From: Variovorax paradoxus
Lineage (GTDB): Bacteria > Pseudomonadota > Gammaproteobacteria > Burkholderiales > Burkholderiaceae_C
Reading direction: 5' to 3'
Assembly (NCBI RefSeq): GCF_030815855.1
Contig: NZ_JAUSXG010000001.1
Location: 2,418,001-2,482,000 of the forward strand
DNA length: 64,000 nt
The position numbers and the translations under genes are program-made. The notes below the pieces were generated by a model, which worked only from the letters and a program-made list of their open reading frames with translations, was not told the origin of the DNA and did not search any database. This document shows positions 26,709 through 35,716 of the stretch, in pieces. The first letter of the stretch is position 1. Each line of letters begins with the position of its first letter.

Positions 26709-27542
26709 ATGAACAAGCTGAACAAGTTGCACGACAAGGTGGCCCTGGTGTCGGGCTCGGGGCGCGGCATCGGCCGCAGCATCGCACTCAAGCTTGCGAG
26801 CGAAGGCGCGCGCGTGGTGGTCAACGACCTCGACGAGGCACCGGCCGCCGAAACCGTGGCGGCCATCCGCGAGGCCGGCGGCCAGGCCGTGGCCTGCATC
26901 GGAAGCGTGACGCAGCCCGACTTCGGCGCGCGCTTCGTCGGCACCGCGATCGAAACCTATGGCGGGCTGGACATCATCGTCAACAACGCCGGCTACACCT
27001 GGGACAACGTGATCCAGAAGATGAGCGACGAGCAATGGGAAGACATCCTCGCCGTGCACCTGACCGCGCCCTTTCGCATCCTGCGGGCCGCGGCCGGCTT
27101 CATCCGCGAAGCGTCCAAGCGCGAGGCCGAGGCCGGCACGCCGGTGCTGCGCAAGGTGGTGAACATCTCCTCGACCTCGGGCGTCTACGGCAACGCGGGC
27201 CAAGCCAACTACGCGGCGGCCAAGTCGGGCATCAATGGGCTGACCAAGGCGCTTGCAAAGGAATGGGGCCGCTACAAGGTCAACGTGAACAGCGTGGCCT
27301 TCGGCCTCATCAGGACGCGGTTGACCGAGGCGGACGCCAACGCCGATGCCAGCATCGACATCGACGGCCGCCAGATCAAGGTCGGCGTGAACCCGCAGAT
27401 ACTCAAGAACGCCGAATCGCTGATACCGCTGGGCCGTGGCGGCACGGCCGAAGAAGCGGCGGGCGCCGTCTACCTGTTCTGCATTCCCGAGTCGGACTAC
27501 GTCAGCGGACAGGTGCTGGTCTGCGGCGGCGGCCGTCCCTGA
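26709..27542 (+). CDS. SDR, probable 3-hydroxyacyl-CoA dehydrogenase
   Basis: A 277-residue SDR with cofactor motif SGSGRGIGRS, NNAG (IVNNAGYTWD), catalytic serine in NISSTSG and YAAAK. An insertion with many acidic residues (about 205-235, DANADASIDIDGRQIKVG) is typical of multifunctional-enzyme-type 3-hydroxyacyl-CoA dehydrogenases. Placed between the hydratase and an acyl-CoA dehydrogenase, it fits oxidation of the 3-hydroxyacyl-CoA before thiolysis. Confidence 0.83.
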   Translation: MNKLNKLHDKVALVSGSGRGIGRSIALKLASEGARVVVNDLDEAPAAETVAAIREAGGQAVACIGSVTQPDFGARFVGTAIETYGGLDIIVNNAGYTWDNVIQKMSDEQWEDILAVHLTAPFRILRAAAGFIREASKREAEAGTPVLRKVVNISSTSGVYGNAGQANYAAAKSGINGLTKALAKEWGRYKVNVNSVAFGLIRTRLTEADANADASIDIDGRQIKVGVNPQILKNAESLIPLGRGGTAEEAAGAVYLFCIPESDYVSGQVLVCGGGRP

Positions 27543-27558
27543 GCCGGAGCCGCGAGCA

Positions 27559-28719
27559 ATGCCCTTGCCCACCGCTGCACGCCCCTGGATGGACGCCGAG
27601 CTGTCCATGCTGGCCGACACCGCACGCCGCTTCTTCGAAACGGAGTGCGTGCCGCGCCAGGAAGAATGGGCGCGCCAGCACCACCCCGATCGCGCCATCT
27701 GGCGCCGCGCGGGCGAGCTCGGCCTGCTGTGCCCGGGCATTCCGGAAGCCTACGGCGGCGGTGGCGGCGGCGTGCTGCATGAGGCGGTGATCTGCGAAGA
27801 GCAAGGCCGCGCGCTGGTCAACAGCTTCAGCCTCAACGTGCACAGCGGCATCCTCGCGCATTACCTGCTGGGCTACGGCTCTGAAGAGCAAAAGCTGCGC
27901 TGGCTGCCGAAGATGGCCAGCGGGGACATGGTCGGCGCCATTGCCATGACCGAACCCGGGGCGGGCACCGACCTTCAGCGCATCAAGACCTCGGCGCGGC
28001 TGGACGGCAACCACTACGTTCTGGACGGTGCCAAGACCTTCATCACCAACGGCCTGCATGCCGACCTGGTGTGCGTCGCGGTGAAGACCGACCCTGCACA
28101 GGGCGCCAAGGGCATTTCGCTGCTGATGGTGGAAACCGTCGACCTGCCGGGCTTCCGGCGCGGCAAGCTGCTCGAGAAGGTGGGACAGCGCGGCCAGGAC
28201 ACGGTCGAACTGTTCTTCGACGAGGTGCGCGTGCCGGCTTGGAACCTGCTCGGCGACACCGAAGGCCGCGGCTTCGTGCAGCTCATGCAGCAGCTGCCGC
28301 GCGAGCGGTTGCTCATTGCAGTGGGCGCCGCCGCCACGATGCAGCGCGCGGTGGACGACACCGTGGCCTACGCCGCGCAACGCCAGATCTTCGGCGACAC
28401 CCTGATGAGCCTGCAGAACACGCGCTTCCGCCTCGCTGAATGCCAGACGCAGGCGACCATTGCACGTAGCTTCGTCGACGACTGCATGGCCCGCCTGCTG
28501 CGCGGCGAGCTGGACGCCGCCACCGCTGCCATGGCCAAGTGGTGGAGCACCGACGCACTGTGCCGCGTGGCCGACGAGTGCGTGCAGATCCACGGGGGCT
28601 ACGGCTACATGAGCGAATACCCGATTGCGCGCATCTGGGCCGACGCACGCGTCGGCCGCATCTACGGCGGTTCGACCGAGGTGATGAAGGAAATCATCGC
28701 TCGCGCGATCGAACCCTGA
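27559..28719 (+). CDS. acyl-CoA dehydrogenase
   Basis: A 386-residue FAD enzyme. Features: AIAMTEPGAGTDLQ (flavin and substrate loop), KTFITNG, QIFGDTLMSLQNTRF, QIHGGYGYMSEYPIARIWADAR and the catalytic base glutamate in YGGSTEVMKEI near the C-terminus. It dehydrogenates an acyl-CoA to the 2-enoyl-CoA. Start at 27559 is 16 bases after the SDR stop. It is a single, homomeric-type subunit, unlike the paired ACADs of actinobacterial steroid clusters. Confidence 0.9.
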   Translation: MPLPTAARPWMDAELSMLADTARRFFETECVPRQEEWARQHHPDRAIWRRAGELGLLCPGIPEAYGGGGGGVLHEAVICEEQGRALVNSFSLNVHSGILAHYLLGYGSEEQKLRWLPKMASGDMVGAIAMTEPGAGTDLQRIKTSARLDGNHYVLDGAKTFITNGLHADLVCVAVKTDPAQGAKGISLLMVETVDLPGFRRGKLLEKVGQRGQDTVELFFDEVRVPAWNLLGDTEGRGFVQLMQQLPRERLLIAVGAAATMQRAVDDTVAYAAQRQIFGDTLMSLQNTRFRLAECQTQATIARSFVDDCMARLLRGELDAATAAMAKWWSTDALCRVADECVQIHGGYGYMSEYPIARIWADARVGRIYGGSTEVMKEIIARAIEP

Positions 28720-28756
28720 CCTCGATCCCATCCAGCAAGAACCGGTTCCGCCGCCC

Positions 28757-30445
28757 ATGACCGACCGCTCCGCCCTCGCCGAGACCCCGCCATCGCACTG
28801 GCCGCGCGGGCTGCCCGCACGCATTCACGTGCCGCGCATCACGCTGTGGCAGCAGCTCGAATCGGCGGCGCTGCGCTTTCCCGACAAGCCCGCTATCTTC
28901 TTCTGCGAGAACGCCGTCACCTATGCCGCGTTGCACGGCCAGGCCGTGCGGCTGGCCGGCCACCTGCAGCAGCACGGCGTGAACCGCGGCGACCGCGTGC
29001 TGCTGCTGAGCCAGAACTGCCCGCAGTTCGTGGTCGCGTTTCATGCCATCGTGCGCGCGGGCGGCGTGGTGGTTCCGATCAATGCCATGAGCACCGCGGC
29101 CGAGGTGTCGCACTACCTGGCCGACAGCGGCGCCCGCGTGGCTTGCGTGGCGCAGGAACTGCTCGCGGCGGTGGCACCTGCGCTGCAAGACGGGCGGCTC
29201 GCACATGCCGTCGTGCACACCTACTCCGATGCATTGGGGCACCCGCCCACGCAGCCGGTGCCCGACAGCGTGACAGCGGCGCGCATGCCGCTCGACCTGC
29301 CCCGCGCGGTGGCGTGGCAGGCGGCGTTGGCCGACGCGCCGCCGCCGCATGACGTGGACACGCAGCCCACCGACCTGTGCCTGCTGCCCTACACCTCGGG
29401 CACCACGGGCCATCCCAAGGGCTGCATGCACACGCACCGCACCGTGCTGGCTTCGACGTACGGCGCCGCCCTGTGGCGCGGCCTGCATGCCGAGGCGGTG
29501 GTGCTCGCGGTGGCGCCGCTCTTTCACATGCTCGGGCTGCAGAACGCCATGCTGATGCCGATTTCGCAAGGCGCCACCGTCGTGATGCTGCCGCGCTGGG
29601 ATGTGGTGGCCGCGGGCCGCGCCATCGAGCGCTACCGTGTCACCACCTGGGCCGCGCCGCCCGCGATGCTGAACGACTTCTTCGCGCACCCCGAAACCGT
29701 GCAGCGCGACCTGCGCAGCCTCAGCATGCTCAACGGCGGCGGCGCCCCGATGCCGCAGGCGGTTGCCGCTCTGCTGCGGGAGCGCTTCGGTATTTCGTAT
29801 GTGGAAGGCTATGGGCTCACCGAGACGGCCTCGTTCCTGCACGGCAACCCGCCGGGCAACGGCAAGACGCTGTCGCTCGGCCTGCCGGCTTTCGGCGTCG
29901 ATTCACGCATCGTCGACCCGGTCACGCTGGCGCCGCTGCCCGACGGCGAAGTCGGCGAACTCGTCACGCATGGCGAGCAGCTCATGCTCGGCTACTGGAA
30001 CAACCCCGAAGCCGACGCGGCCGCCTTCTTCGAGCGGGACGGCAAGCGCTTCTTTCGCACCGGCGACCTTGCGTGCCGCGATGCCGACGGCTTCTTCTTC
30101 ATGCGCGACCGGCTCAAACGCATGATCAATGTCAGCGGCTTCAAGGTGTGGCCGGCCGAGGTGGAAGACCTTCTTCACCAGCACCCGGCCGTGCACGAGG
30201 CCTGCGTGGTGGCCGTGCCGGACGCCCGCCAGGGTGAGTCCGTACGCGCGCTGGTGGTGTGCAGGCCGGGCGCGCAGGTCGATGTGGAAGGCATTGCCGC
30301 GTGGTGCCGCGAGCGGCTTTCGGCCTACAAGGTGCCGCGCAGCGTGGTGTTCCGCAGTGCGCTGCCCAAATCGGAAACCGGCAAGGTGCGGTGGCGGCTG
30401 CTGCAGGAAGAAGCCATGGCCGAAGTCGAACGCGCCGTGCACTGA
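28757..30445 (+). CDS. acyl-CoA synthetase (AMP-forming)
   Basis: A 562-residue ANL-superfamily ligase. P-loop YTSGTTGHPKGCMHTH, A5 motif GYGLTETAS, A7/A8 region RTGDLACRDADGFFF and RLKRMINVSGFKVWPAEVE, and the final catalytic lysine in KSETGKVRW are all present. It adenylates and thioesterifies a carboxylate, probably a medium or long-chain-type acid. A second ligase of a different subgroup is encoded at 31969 in the same operon, so two acids or two stages are activated. Confidence 0.9.
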   Translation: MTDRSALAETPPSHWPRGLPARIHVPRITLWQQLESAALRFPDKPAIFFCENAVTYAALHGQAVRLAGHLQQHGVNRGDRVLLLSQNCPQFVVAFHAIVRAGGVVVPINAMSTAAEVSHYLADSGARVACVAQELLAAVAPALQDGRLAHAVVHTYSDALGHPPTQPVPDSVTAARMPLDLPRAVAWQAALADAPPPHDVDTQPTDLCLLPYTSGTTGHPKGCMHTHRTVLASTYGAALWRGLHAEAVVLAVAPLFHMLGLQNAMLMPISQGATVVMLPRWDVVAAGRAIERYRVTTWAAPPAMLNDFFAHPETVQRDLRSLSMLNGGGAPMPQAVAALLRERFGISYVEGYGLTETASFLHGNPPGNGKTLSLGLPAFGVDSRIVDPVTLAPLPDGEVGELVTHGEQLMLGYWNNPEADAAAFFERDGKRFFRTGDLACRDADGFFFMRDRLKRMINVSGFKVWPAEVEDLLHQHPAVHEACVVAVPDARQGESVRALVVCRPGAQVDVEGIAAWCRERLSAYKVPRSVVFRSALPKSETGKVRWRLLQEEAMAEVERAVH

Positions 30446-30462
30446 CGATCAAGGAGACAAGC

Positions 30463-31470
30463 ATGCAGACCTCATCTTTTCCTTCCGCCCATCCGGCGCT
30501 GACACGCCGGGCCCTCGGTGCCGGTGCGCTCGCCGTAATCGGCATGGCGGCGCTCGGTCGGCACGGCACGGCGCTGGCGGCCGAGTTTCCGTCCAAGCCC
30601 ATCACCGTCATCCTCCCGTTTCCGGCGGGCGGCATGCTCGACGCGGTGGTGCGCGCCATGCTCGACGCGGCCTCGCAGGAAATCGGCCAGCCCTTCGTGC
30701 TGACGCACAGGGCGGGAGCGGGCGGCGTCACGGGCACGGCCAGCCTCACGACCATGGGTGACGCCGACGGCTACACGCTGGCCGTGATGCACAACACCGT
30801 CATCCGCCAGCCGCACATGATCAAGGTGCCGTGGGACCCGCGGACCGACTTCAGCTACGTGATCGGCATGGCCGGCCTGGCCACCGGCATTGCGGTGGCG
30901 GCCGATGCGCCATGGAAAAACCTCGCGGACCTGCTGGCCGATGCCAGGAAGCGCCCGGGCGAGATCAGCTGGGGCAACGTCGGCAGCACCAGCATCAACC
31001 GCATCTATGCCGAGCGGCTGGCGCGCGCGGCAGGCGTCAAGTTCAACTTCATTCCGTTCAAGGGCGGCAACGAGCAGCTCACCGCCCTCATCGGCCGCCA
31101 CCTCGACGTGTCGGGCGACCCGGGTTTCGGCGCGATGGCAACAGGCGGCAAGGTGCGCGTGCTGGCCACGTTCACCGAAGAGCGCCTGAAGCGCTGGCCC
31201 GACGTGCCGACGGTCAGGGAACAGGGTTACAACCTCGTGATCCAGTCGCCGTTCGGACTGGTGGCCCCGAAGAATCTCGATCCGAAGATTTCCGCGCGCT
31301 TGCAGACGGCGCTGCGCAAGGGCATGGAAGACGCGACCTACCAGCGCCTCCTGAGCGATTTCGACCTTGCCGCTTGGCCGATGGACGGCACCGCATTCCG
31401 CGCCTACGCGCTGGCCCAGTACACACGCGAGAAGCAGATGCTCGACGAGGTCGGCTTCAAGCCCGAATGA
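30463..31470 (+). CDS. Bug-family periplasmic receptor (second in this island)
   Basis: A 335-residue receptor with a twin-arginine-type leader (TRRALGAGALAVIGMAALG) and mature signatures PITVILPFPAGGMLD, DADGYTLAV and FNFIPFKGGNEQL. An AAGGAGACAAGC ribosome site is visible. Its stop overlaps the start of the following thioesterase (ATGA at 31467-31470). It resembles the receptor at 23551, so two related ligands or a duplication are likely. Confidence 0.88.
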   Translation: MQTSSFPSAHPALTRRALGAGALAVIGMAALGRHGTALAAEFPSKPITVILPFPAGGMLDAVVRAMLDAASQEIGQPFVLTHRAGAGGVTGTASLTTMGDADGYTLAVMHNTVIRQPHMIKVPWDPRTDFSYVIGMAGLATGIAVAADAPWKNLADLLADARKRPGEISWGNVGSTSINRIYAERLARAAGVKFNFIPFKGGNEQLTALIGRHLDVSGDPGFGAMATGGKVRVLATFTEERLKRWPDVPTVREQGYNLVIQSPFGLVAPKNLDPKISARLQTALRKGMEDATYQRLLSDFDLAAWPMDGTAFRAYALAQYTREKQMLDEVGFKPE

Positions 31471-31946
31471 ATCTCGTGCAGATGAACGAAACCCTCACCG
31501 AAGCCGAATCGATGGCGCGCCCCGTCGCGGGACCCGATCGCCACGTGCCCTTTCTCGAACTGCTCGCCGCCAGCCGCGACTTTGCCGCCGACGGCAAGGC
31601 GGTGGTCTCGCTCGACCTGCGGCCCGAGCTGTGCAACAACCACGGCGGCGGCCATGGCGGCGTCGTCATGACGCTGCTCGACAGCGCCATGGCGCATGCC
31701 GCGCTCAGCCGCATCGGCTACAGCCGCGAAGTGGTGACCATCGACATGCACATCGGCTTCATGCGCCCCGCGGCAGGCCGCCTCGTGGCCACCGGCCGCG
31801 CGACGGGCGGTGGGCGCTCGGTGTGTTTTTGCGAAGCCGAGCTGATCGACGGCGGCGGAACCGTGGTGGCCAAGGCGATGGGCACCTTCCGCTACCGCGC
31901 GCCGGCCGATGCAAAAGCCGCCGTCGATGCGTCTTGCCGCAACTGA
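31467..31946 (+). CDS. PaaI-type hotdog thioesterase
   Basis: A 159-residue hotdog thioesterase: NNHGGGHGGVVMTLLDSAMAHAA holds the HGGVxxxLxD motif, followed by VTIDMHIGFMRPA. Proteins like this hydrolyse aryl- or acyl-CoA thioesters and may free CoA from dead-end intermediates. ATG at 31467 overlaps the receptor stop. A second, related thioesterase is at 33512. Confidence 0.82.
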   Translation: MNLVQMNETLTEAESMARPVAGPDRHVPFLELLAASRDFAADGKAVVSLDLRPELCNNHGGGHGGVVMTLLDSAMAHAALSRIGYSREVVTIDMHIGFMRPAAGRLVATGRATGGGRSVCFCEAELIDGGGTVVAKAMGTFRYRAPADAKAAVDASCRN

Positions 31947-31968
31947 ATCCACGGAGCCGGAGACTCAC

Positions 31969-33522
31969 ATGTACCTGACACAGGGCCTGCACCGCGCGGT
32001 GCAGCGCCATCCGAACAAGACGGCATTGCGCCATGTCGCGGAAGACTCTGAACGATCGCTCGACTTCGCCGAACTCCTGGACGCGGTGGCGCGCCATGCG
32101 GCCGCGCTGCAGGCACGGGGCATACGGCCCGGTGACCGCGTGGCGCTGCTGGCGCCCAACAGCGACCGGCTCATCGTGGGGCTGTGGGCCTGCTGGTGGC
32201 TCGGCGCGGTGGCGTGCCCGCTGAACACGCGATGGAGCGTGCCCGAGTTCCGCCATGCGCTGGCCGACGCGGGCGCCCTCCTGCTGGTGACCGACGATGC
32301 GATGAGCGAGGCCGGTGCAGCGTTGGGCGACCTGGCACCGGTGCTGTCGTTCAGCAGGCTGGCCGGCGAGGCGGCGGGTTGCGCCGTGTTGCCCGACAGC
32401 CGCACCGGCGGCGACGCGCTGTGCACCCTGCTCTACACCGGCGGCACCACGGGCCGCTCGAAGGGCGTGATGCTCTCGCACGCCAATTTTTGGACGGCCT
32501 CGATGACGCGCGCCGCCGAACTGCCGAACTCGCCCGACAGCGTGTCTTTGCTGGTGGCGCCGCTGTTCCACGTGGCCGGGCTCGGCCGGCTGGTGGGCCA
32601 GTCGATCGTCGGCGGCACCTGCCTCACGATGCCGAACTTCAGGCCGGAGCCGGTGCTCGCGGCCATCGAGCGCCACGGCATCACCGACACCGTGATGGTG
32701 CCGAGCATGCTGCAGAGCGTGCTCGACTGGTCAGGCTTCGACCCGGCGCGCGCGCAGTCGCTGAACCGCATCGCATTCGGCGCCGCGCCCATGCCGCCCG
32801 ACCTGCTGGACCGCGCCCTTCAGGCCTGGCCCGAGGCCGAGTTCTTCCAGGCCTACGGCCTGACCGAAACCGCAGGCGCCGTCTGCATCAATCCGCCAGA
32901 GAATCACCGCGGCGCGGCACGCCTTGCGGACCGGTGGCGCTCGGTGGGCCGAGCCGGCCTCGGCGCCGAGATCCGCATCGTCGACGAATCGGGCGCCGAC
33001 CTGCCGCGTGGAGCGGTCGGAGAAATCGTGGTGCGCGGCCCCATGGTCACGCGCGGCTACTGGAACCTGCCGGAGGTCACCCGGCAAGCATTCCGGGACG
33101 GCTGGTTTCGCACCGGCGACGCCGCGCGCATGGACGAAGACGGCTACATCTTCATTGCCGACCGGCTCAAGGACATGATCATTTCGGGCGGCGAAAACGT
33201 CTATTCCGGCGAGGTCGAGGCGGCGCTGCGCAGCCATCCGGCGGTGTCCGACGCCGCGGTGATCGGCGTGCCGGATGCACGATGGGGCGAAGCGGTGCAT
33301 GCGGTGGTCGTGGTGCGCGCGGGGCATCCGGCGGCCGATGCGGTGAATGGTTCGGCAAGCGATGCCGTCGCGGCCGAACTCGTCGCCGAGCTCACGGTCT
33401 GGTGCCGCCGCGAACTGGCCGGCTACAAGTGCCCGCGCAGCATCGCCTTTGCCGACAACCTGCCGATGAGCGCCGCCGGCAAGGTGCTCAAGACCGCTCT
33501 GCGCGCCGCGTATGGCCGATGA
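31969..33522 (+). CDS. acyl-CoA synthetase (AMP-forming), second in operon
   Basis: A 517-residue ANL ligase distinct from the one at 28757. Motifs: LLYTGGTTGRSKGVMLSH, AYGLTETAG, RTGDAARMDEDGYIFI, RLKDMIISGGENVYSGEVE and the terminal lysine in SAAGKVLK. The GGENVYSGEVE form is common in medium- or short-chain and aromatic acid ligases. Its end overlaps the next gene by 11 bases. Confidence 0.9.
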   Translation: MYLTQGLHRAVQRHPNKTALRHVAEDSERSLDFAELLDAVARHAAALQARGIRPGDRVALLAPNSDRLIVGLWACWWLGAVACPLNTRWSVPEFRHALADAGALLLVTDDAMSEAGAALGDLAPVLSFSRLAGEAAGCAVLPDSRTGGDALCTLLYTGGTTGRSKGVMLSHANFWTASMTRAAELPNSPDSVSLLVAPLFHVAGLGRLVGQSIVGGTCLTMPNFRPEPVLAAIERHGITDTVMVPSMLQSVLDWSGFDPARAQSLNRIAFGAAPMPPDLLDRALQAWPEAEFFQAYGLTETAGAVCINPPENHRGAARLADRWRSVGRAGLGAEIRIVDESGADLPRGAVGEIVVRGPMVTRGYWNLPEVTRQAFRDGWFRTGDAARMDEDGYIFIADRLKDMIISGGENVYSGEVEAALRSHPAVSDAAVIGVPDARWGEAVHAVVVVRAGHPAADAVNGSASDAVAAELVAELTVWCRRELAGYKCPRSIAFADNLPMSAAGKVLKTALRAAYGR

Positions 33523-33979
33523 GATGCCCGACGTGATGGCCGCTGAGATGACCACCGCGGAGCACAGCGCGGCGGAAGCCCGCCGCGGCGCCTACGCCCG
33601 CGTACCGTTCACGCGGATGATGGGCGTGCAGCGTGCCTATTCGGAAGGCGGCCGGGCACGGCTCCTGATCGATGCGCGGCCCGAACTGCAGAACGTGATC
33701 GGCGCCGTGCACGGCGGCGTGATCCTCACCATGCTCGACGTGGTGATGGCGAGCGCGGCGGTTTCGCTGGTCGACTTCACCAAGACGGCTGTCACGCTGA
33801 ACCTGAATACCAGCTTCCTGCGGCCCGGCCTCGGCTGCATCGTGGCAGACGGCTTGGCGCTGGAGACCCACGACGGCGTCGTTTCGTGCTCCGCCGAGGC
33901 GCGTGACGCCAGCGGCGAGCTGGTGGCCAACGCGCTCGGGTCGTTTCGCTACCTGCCACTTCCGCCGTCGGAATCCTGA
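33512..33979 (+). CDS. PaaI-type hotdog thioesterase, second copy
   Basis: A 155-residue hotdog thioesterase with the active loop NVIGAVHGGVILTMLDVVMA and the strand AVTLNLNTSFLRPG. Start at 33512 lies inside the ligase gene; later ATGs at 33527 and 33548 would also keep the domain. Paired with the thioesterase at 31467, it suggests that CoA thioester turnover matters in this pathway. Confidence 0.78.
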   Translation: MADEMPDVMAAEMTTAEHSAAEARRGAYARVPFTRMMGVQRAYSEGGRARLLIDARPELQNVIGAVHGGVILTMLDVVMASAAVSLVDFTKTAVTLNLNTSFLRPGLGCIVADGLALETHDGVVSCSAEARDASGELVANALGSFRYLPLPPSES

Positions 33980-34014
33980 GCGCGGCGGCGCCTTTCTTCA
34001 TTCATACATCGCCC

Positions 34015-34851
34015 ATGACCGAACACGCAGAAGCTTCTCTCGCCCCGTCGCCCGAGGTGGCCTTCGACTTCCAGGGCCGCACGGTTTTCGTCGCCGGCGG
34101 AAGCAGCGGCATCAATCTGTCGATCGCCGAGGCTTTCGCCCGGCGCGGCGCCCGCGTCGGCATCGCCAGCCGCTCGCCCGAACGCGTCGCCGCCGCCGTC
34201 GAGCGCCTGCGCAGCCACGGCGGACGGGCCGAGGGCTGGAGCGCCGACGTGCGCGATGCGGACAGCATCGGCGCCGCGCTGGCCGCGGCGCACGAAGCCT
34301 TCGGCCCCATCGACGTGCTGGTGTCGGGGGCCGCCGGCAACTTCGTGGCGCCGGCACTCGGCATGTCGAGCAAGGGCTTTCGCACAGTCATCGACATCGA
34401 CCTGGTGGGCACCTTCAATGTGCTGCGCTCGGCGCATGAATTCTTGCGGCGGCCGGGCGCATCGGTCATCAACATCTCGGCACCGCAGGCCGCCAACCCC
34501 ACGCCCTACCAGGCGCATGTGTGCGCCGCCAAGGCCGGTGTCGACATGCTCACGCGCGTGCTGGCCATGGAATGGGGCGCCGATGGCGTGCGCGTCAACT
34601 CGATCGTCCCGGGCCCGATCGGCGACACCGAAGGCGTGCGCCGGCTGGCGCCCAGCCCGGAAGCGCTCGCGGCCATGGCGGCGTCCATTCCCCTGGGGCG
34701 CTTCGGCCGCACCGAAGACGTCGCGCTGATGGCGCTGATGCTGAGTTCGCCGTGGTCGAGCTTCGTCACGGGGGCCGTCATTCCGGTGGACGGCGGCAGT
34801 TCGCTGGCCGGCGGGCGCGATCTGGGCTCAGCGCTGAAGCCGGCCCCCTGA
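34015..34851 (+). CDS. 2,4-dienoyl-CoA reductase-like SDR (DECR2 type)
   Basis: A 278-residue SDR. The cofactor motif is AGGSSGINLSIAE. The usual catalytic YxxxK is replaced by HVCAAKAG: the lysine stays but the tyrosine is absent. Together with SKGFRTVIDIDLVGTFN and VRVNSIVPGPIGDTEG, this is the pattern of peroxisomal-type 2,4-dienoyl-CoA reductases. Expected role: NADPH reduction of a conjugated dienoyl-CoA so that beta-oxidation of an unsaturated chain can continue. It directly precedes a PaaG-like isomerase, which fits. Confidence 0.8.
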   Translation: MTEHAEASLAPSPEVAFDFQGRTVFVAGGSSGINLSIAEAFARRGARVGIASRSPERVAAAVERLRSHGGRAEGWSADVRDADSIGAALAAAHEAFGPIDVLVSGAAGNFVAPALGMSSKGFRTVIDIDLVGTFNVLRSAHEFLRRPGASVINISAPQAANPTPYQAHVCAAKAGVDMLTRVLAMEWGADGVRVNSIVPGPIGDTEGVRRLAPSPEALAAMAASIPLGRFGRTEDVALMALMLSSPWSSFVTGAVIPVDGGSSLAGGRDLGSALKPAP

Positions 34852-34879
34852 CTCCGCCTACGCTCTTTCAAAAACATCA

Positions 34880-35686
34880 ATGACCACATCCGAAGCTTCC
34901 CGAACCTACGAGCGCATCCGCTTCGAAACCGATGGCACGACGGCGGTACTGACGCTCGACGACCCCGCGACCCGCAACGCGCTCGGTCCGGCCATGCGCG
35001 AAGAAGTGGCCGACGCGGTGCGGCGCGTGCGGCACGACCGCGGTGTGCGCGCCCTGGTCATCACCGGCGCCGGCGGGCACTTCTGCTCCGGCGGCGACCT
35101 GCGCAGCATCGCGAGCGCGGGCCTGGACAACCAGGGCTGGCGAGAACGCCTGCACGACCTGCATGGCTGGCTGCGCGACCTGATCACGCTTGACCGCCCG
35201 GTGATCGCCGCGGTCGACGGCGCCGCCTTCGGCGCAGGATTCGGGCTGGCCATGGCGGCCGACTTCGTGATCGCCACGCCGCGCGCGCGCCTCTGCGTGT
35301 CCTTCGTCAAGATCGGGCTCGTGCCCGATTGCGGCACCTTCTATACCTTGCCCCGCATCGTCGGCGCGCAGCGCGCCAAGGAACTGATGCTCTCGGCGCG
35401 AGAGGTCGACGGCGAAGAGGCACTGCGCCTCGGTCTGGCCATGGAGCTGCAGGCGCCCGAGCAGCTGCTTCCCCGCGCACGCGCACTGGCCGACAGCTTC
35501 GCCGGCGCCTCGCCCTCGGCGGTGAGCCTTATCAAGCGCACCCTGGCTGCCGCGGACGACCTCGACACCCGGCTCGAACTGGAGGCCAATGCGCAGGCGC
35601 TGGCCATGGGAACCGCCGGCCATCGCGATGCCGTGGCGGATTTCCTCGCCAAGCGTGCGCCGCGCTTCCAGTGGCCGGGCGGCTGA
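34880..35686 (+). CDS. enoyl-CoA isomerase/hydratase family protein (PaaG-like)
   Basis: A 268-residue crotonase-fold protein with the oxyanion-hole segments AGGHFCSGGDL and GAAFGAGFGLA. The two glutamates of true enoyl-CoA hydratases are absent: the first position is Gly in FGAGFGLAM. Instead FVKIGLVPDCG carries the aspartate typical of PaaG-type isomerases, which shift double bonds. An isomerase function next to a dienoyl reductase is therefore more likely than hydration, which the MaoC pair can perform. It is the last gene of the operon. Confidence 0.8.
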   Translation: MTTSEASRTYERIRFETDGTTAVLTLDDPATRNALGPAMREEVADAVRRVRHDRGVRALVITGAGGHFCSGGDLRSIASAGLDNQGWRERLHDLHGWLRDLITLDRPVIAAVDGAAFGAGFGLAMAADFVIATPRARLCVSFVKIGLVPDCGTFYTLPRIVGAQRAKELMLSAREVDGEEALRLGLAMELQAPEQLLPRARALADSFAGASPSAVSLIKRTLAAADDLDTRLELEANAQALAMGTAGHRDAVADFLAKRAPRFQWPGG

Positions 35687-35716
35687 ACGGCCGGCGCCCT
35701 CGCAACGAACCCGCGG

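Noticed and set aside
19249..35686. Reading the acyl-CoA island as a steroid-degradation cluster
   Set aside because: The DUF35/Ltp2-like pair, MaoC pair and SCP2 thiolase fit, but no ketosteroid dehydrogenase, ring hydroxylase or ring-cleavage dioxygenase is present and the ACAD is a single gene.
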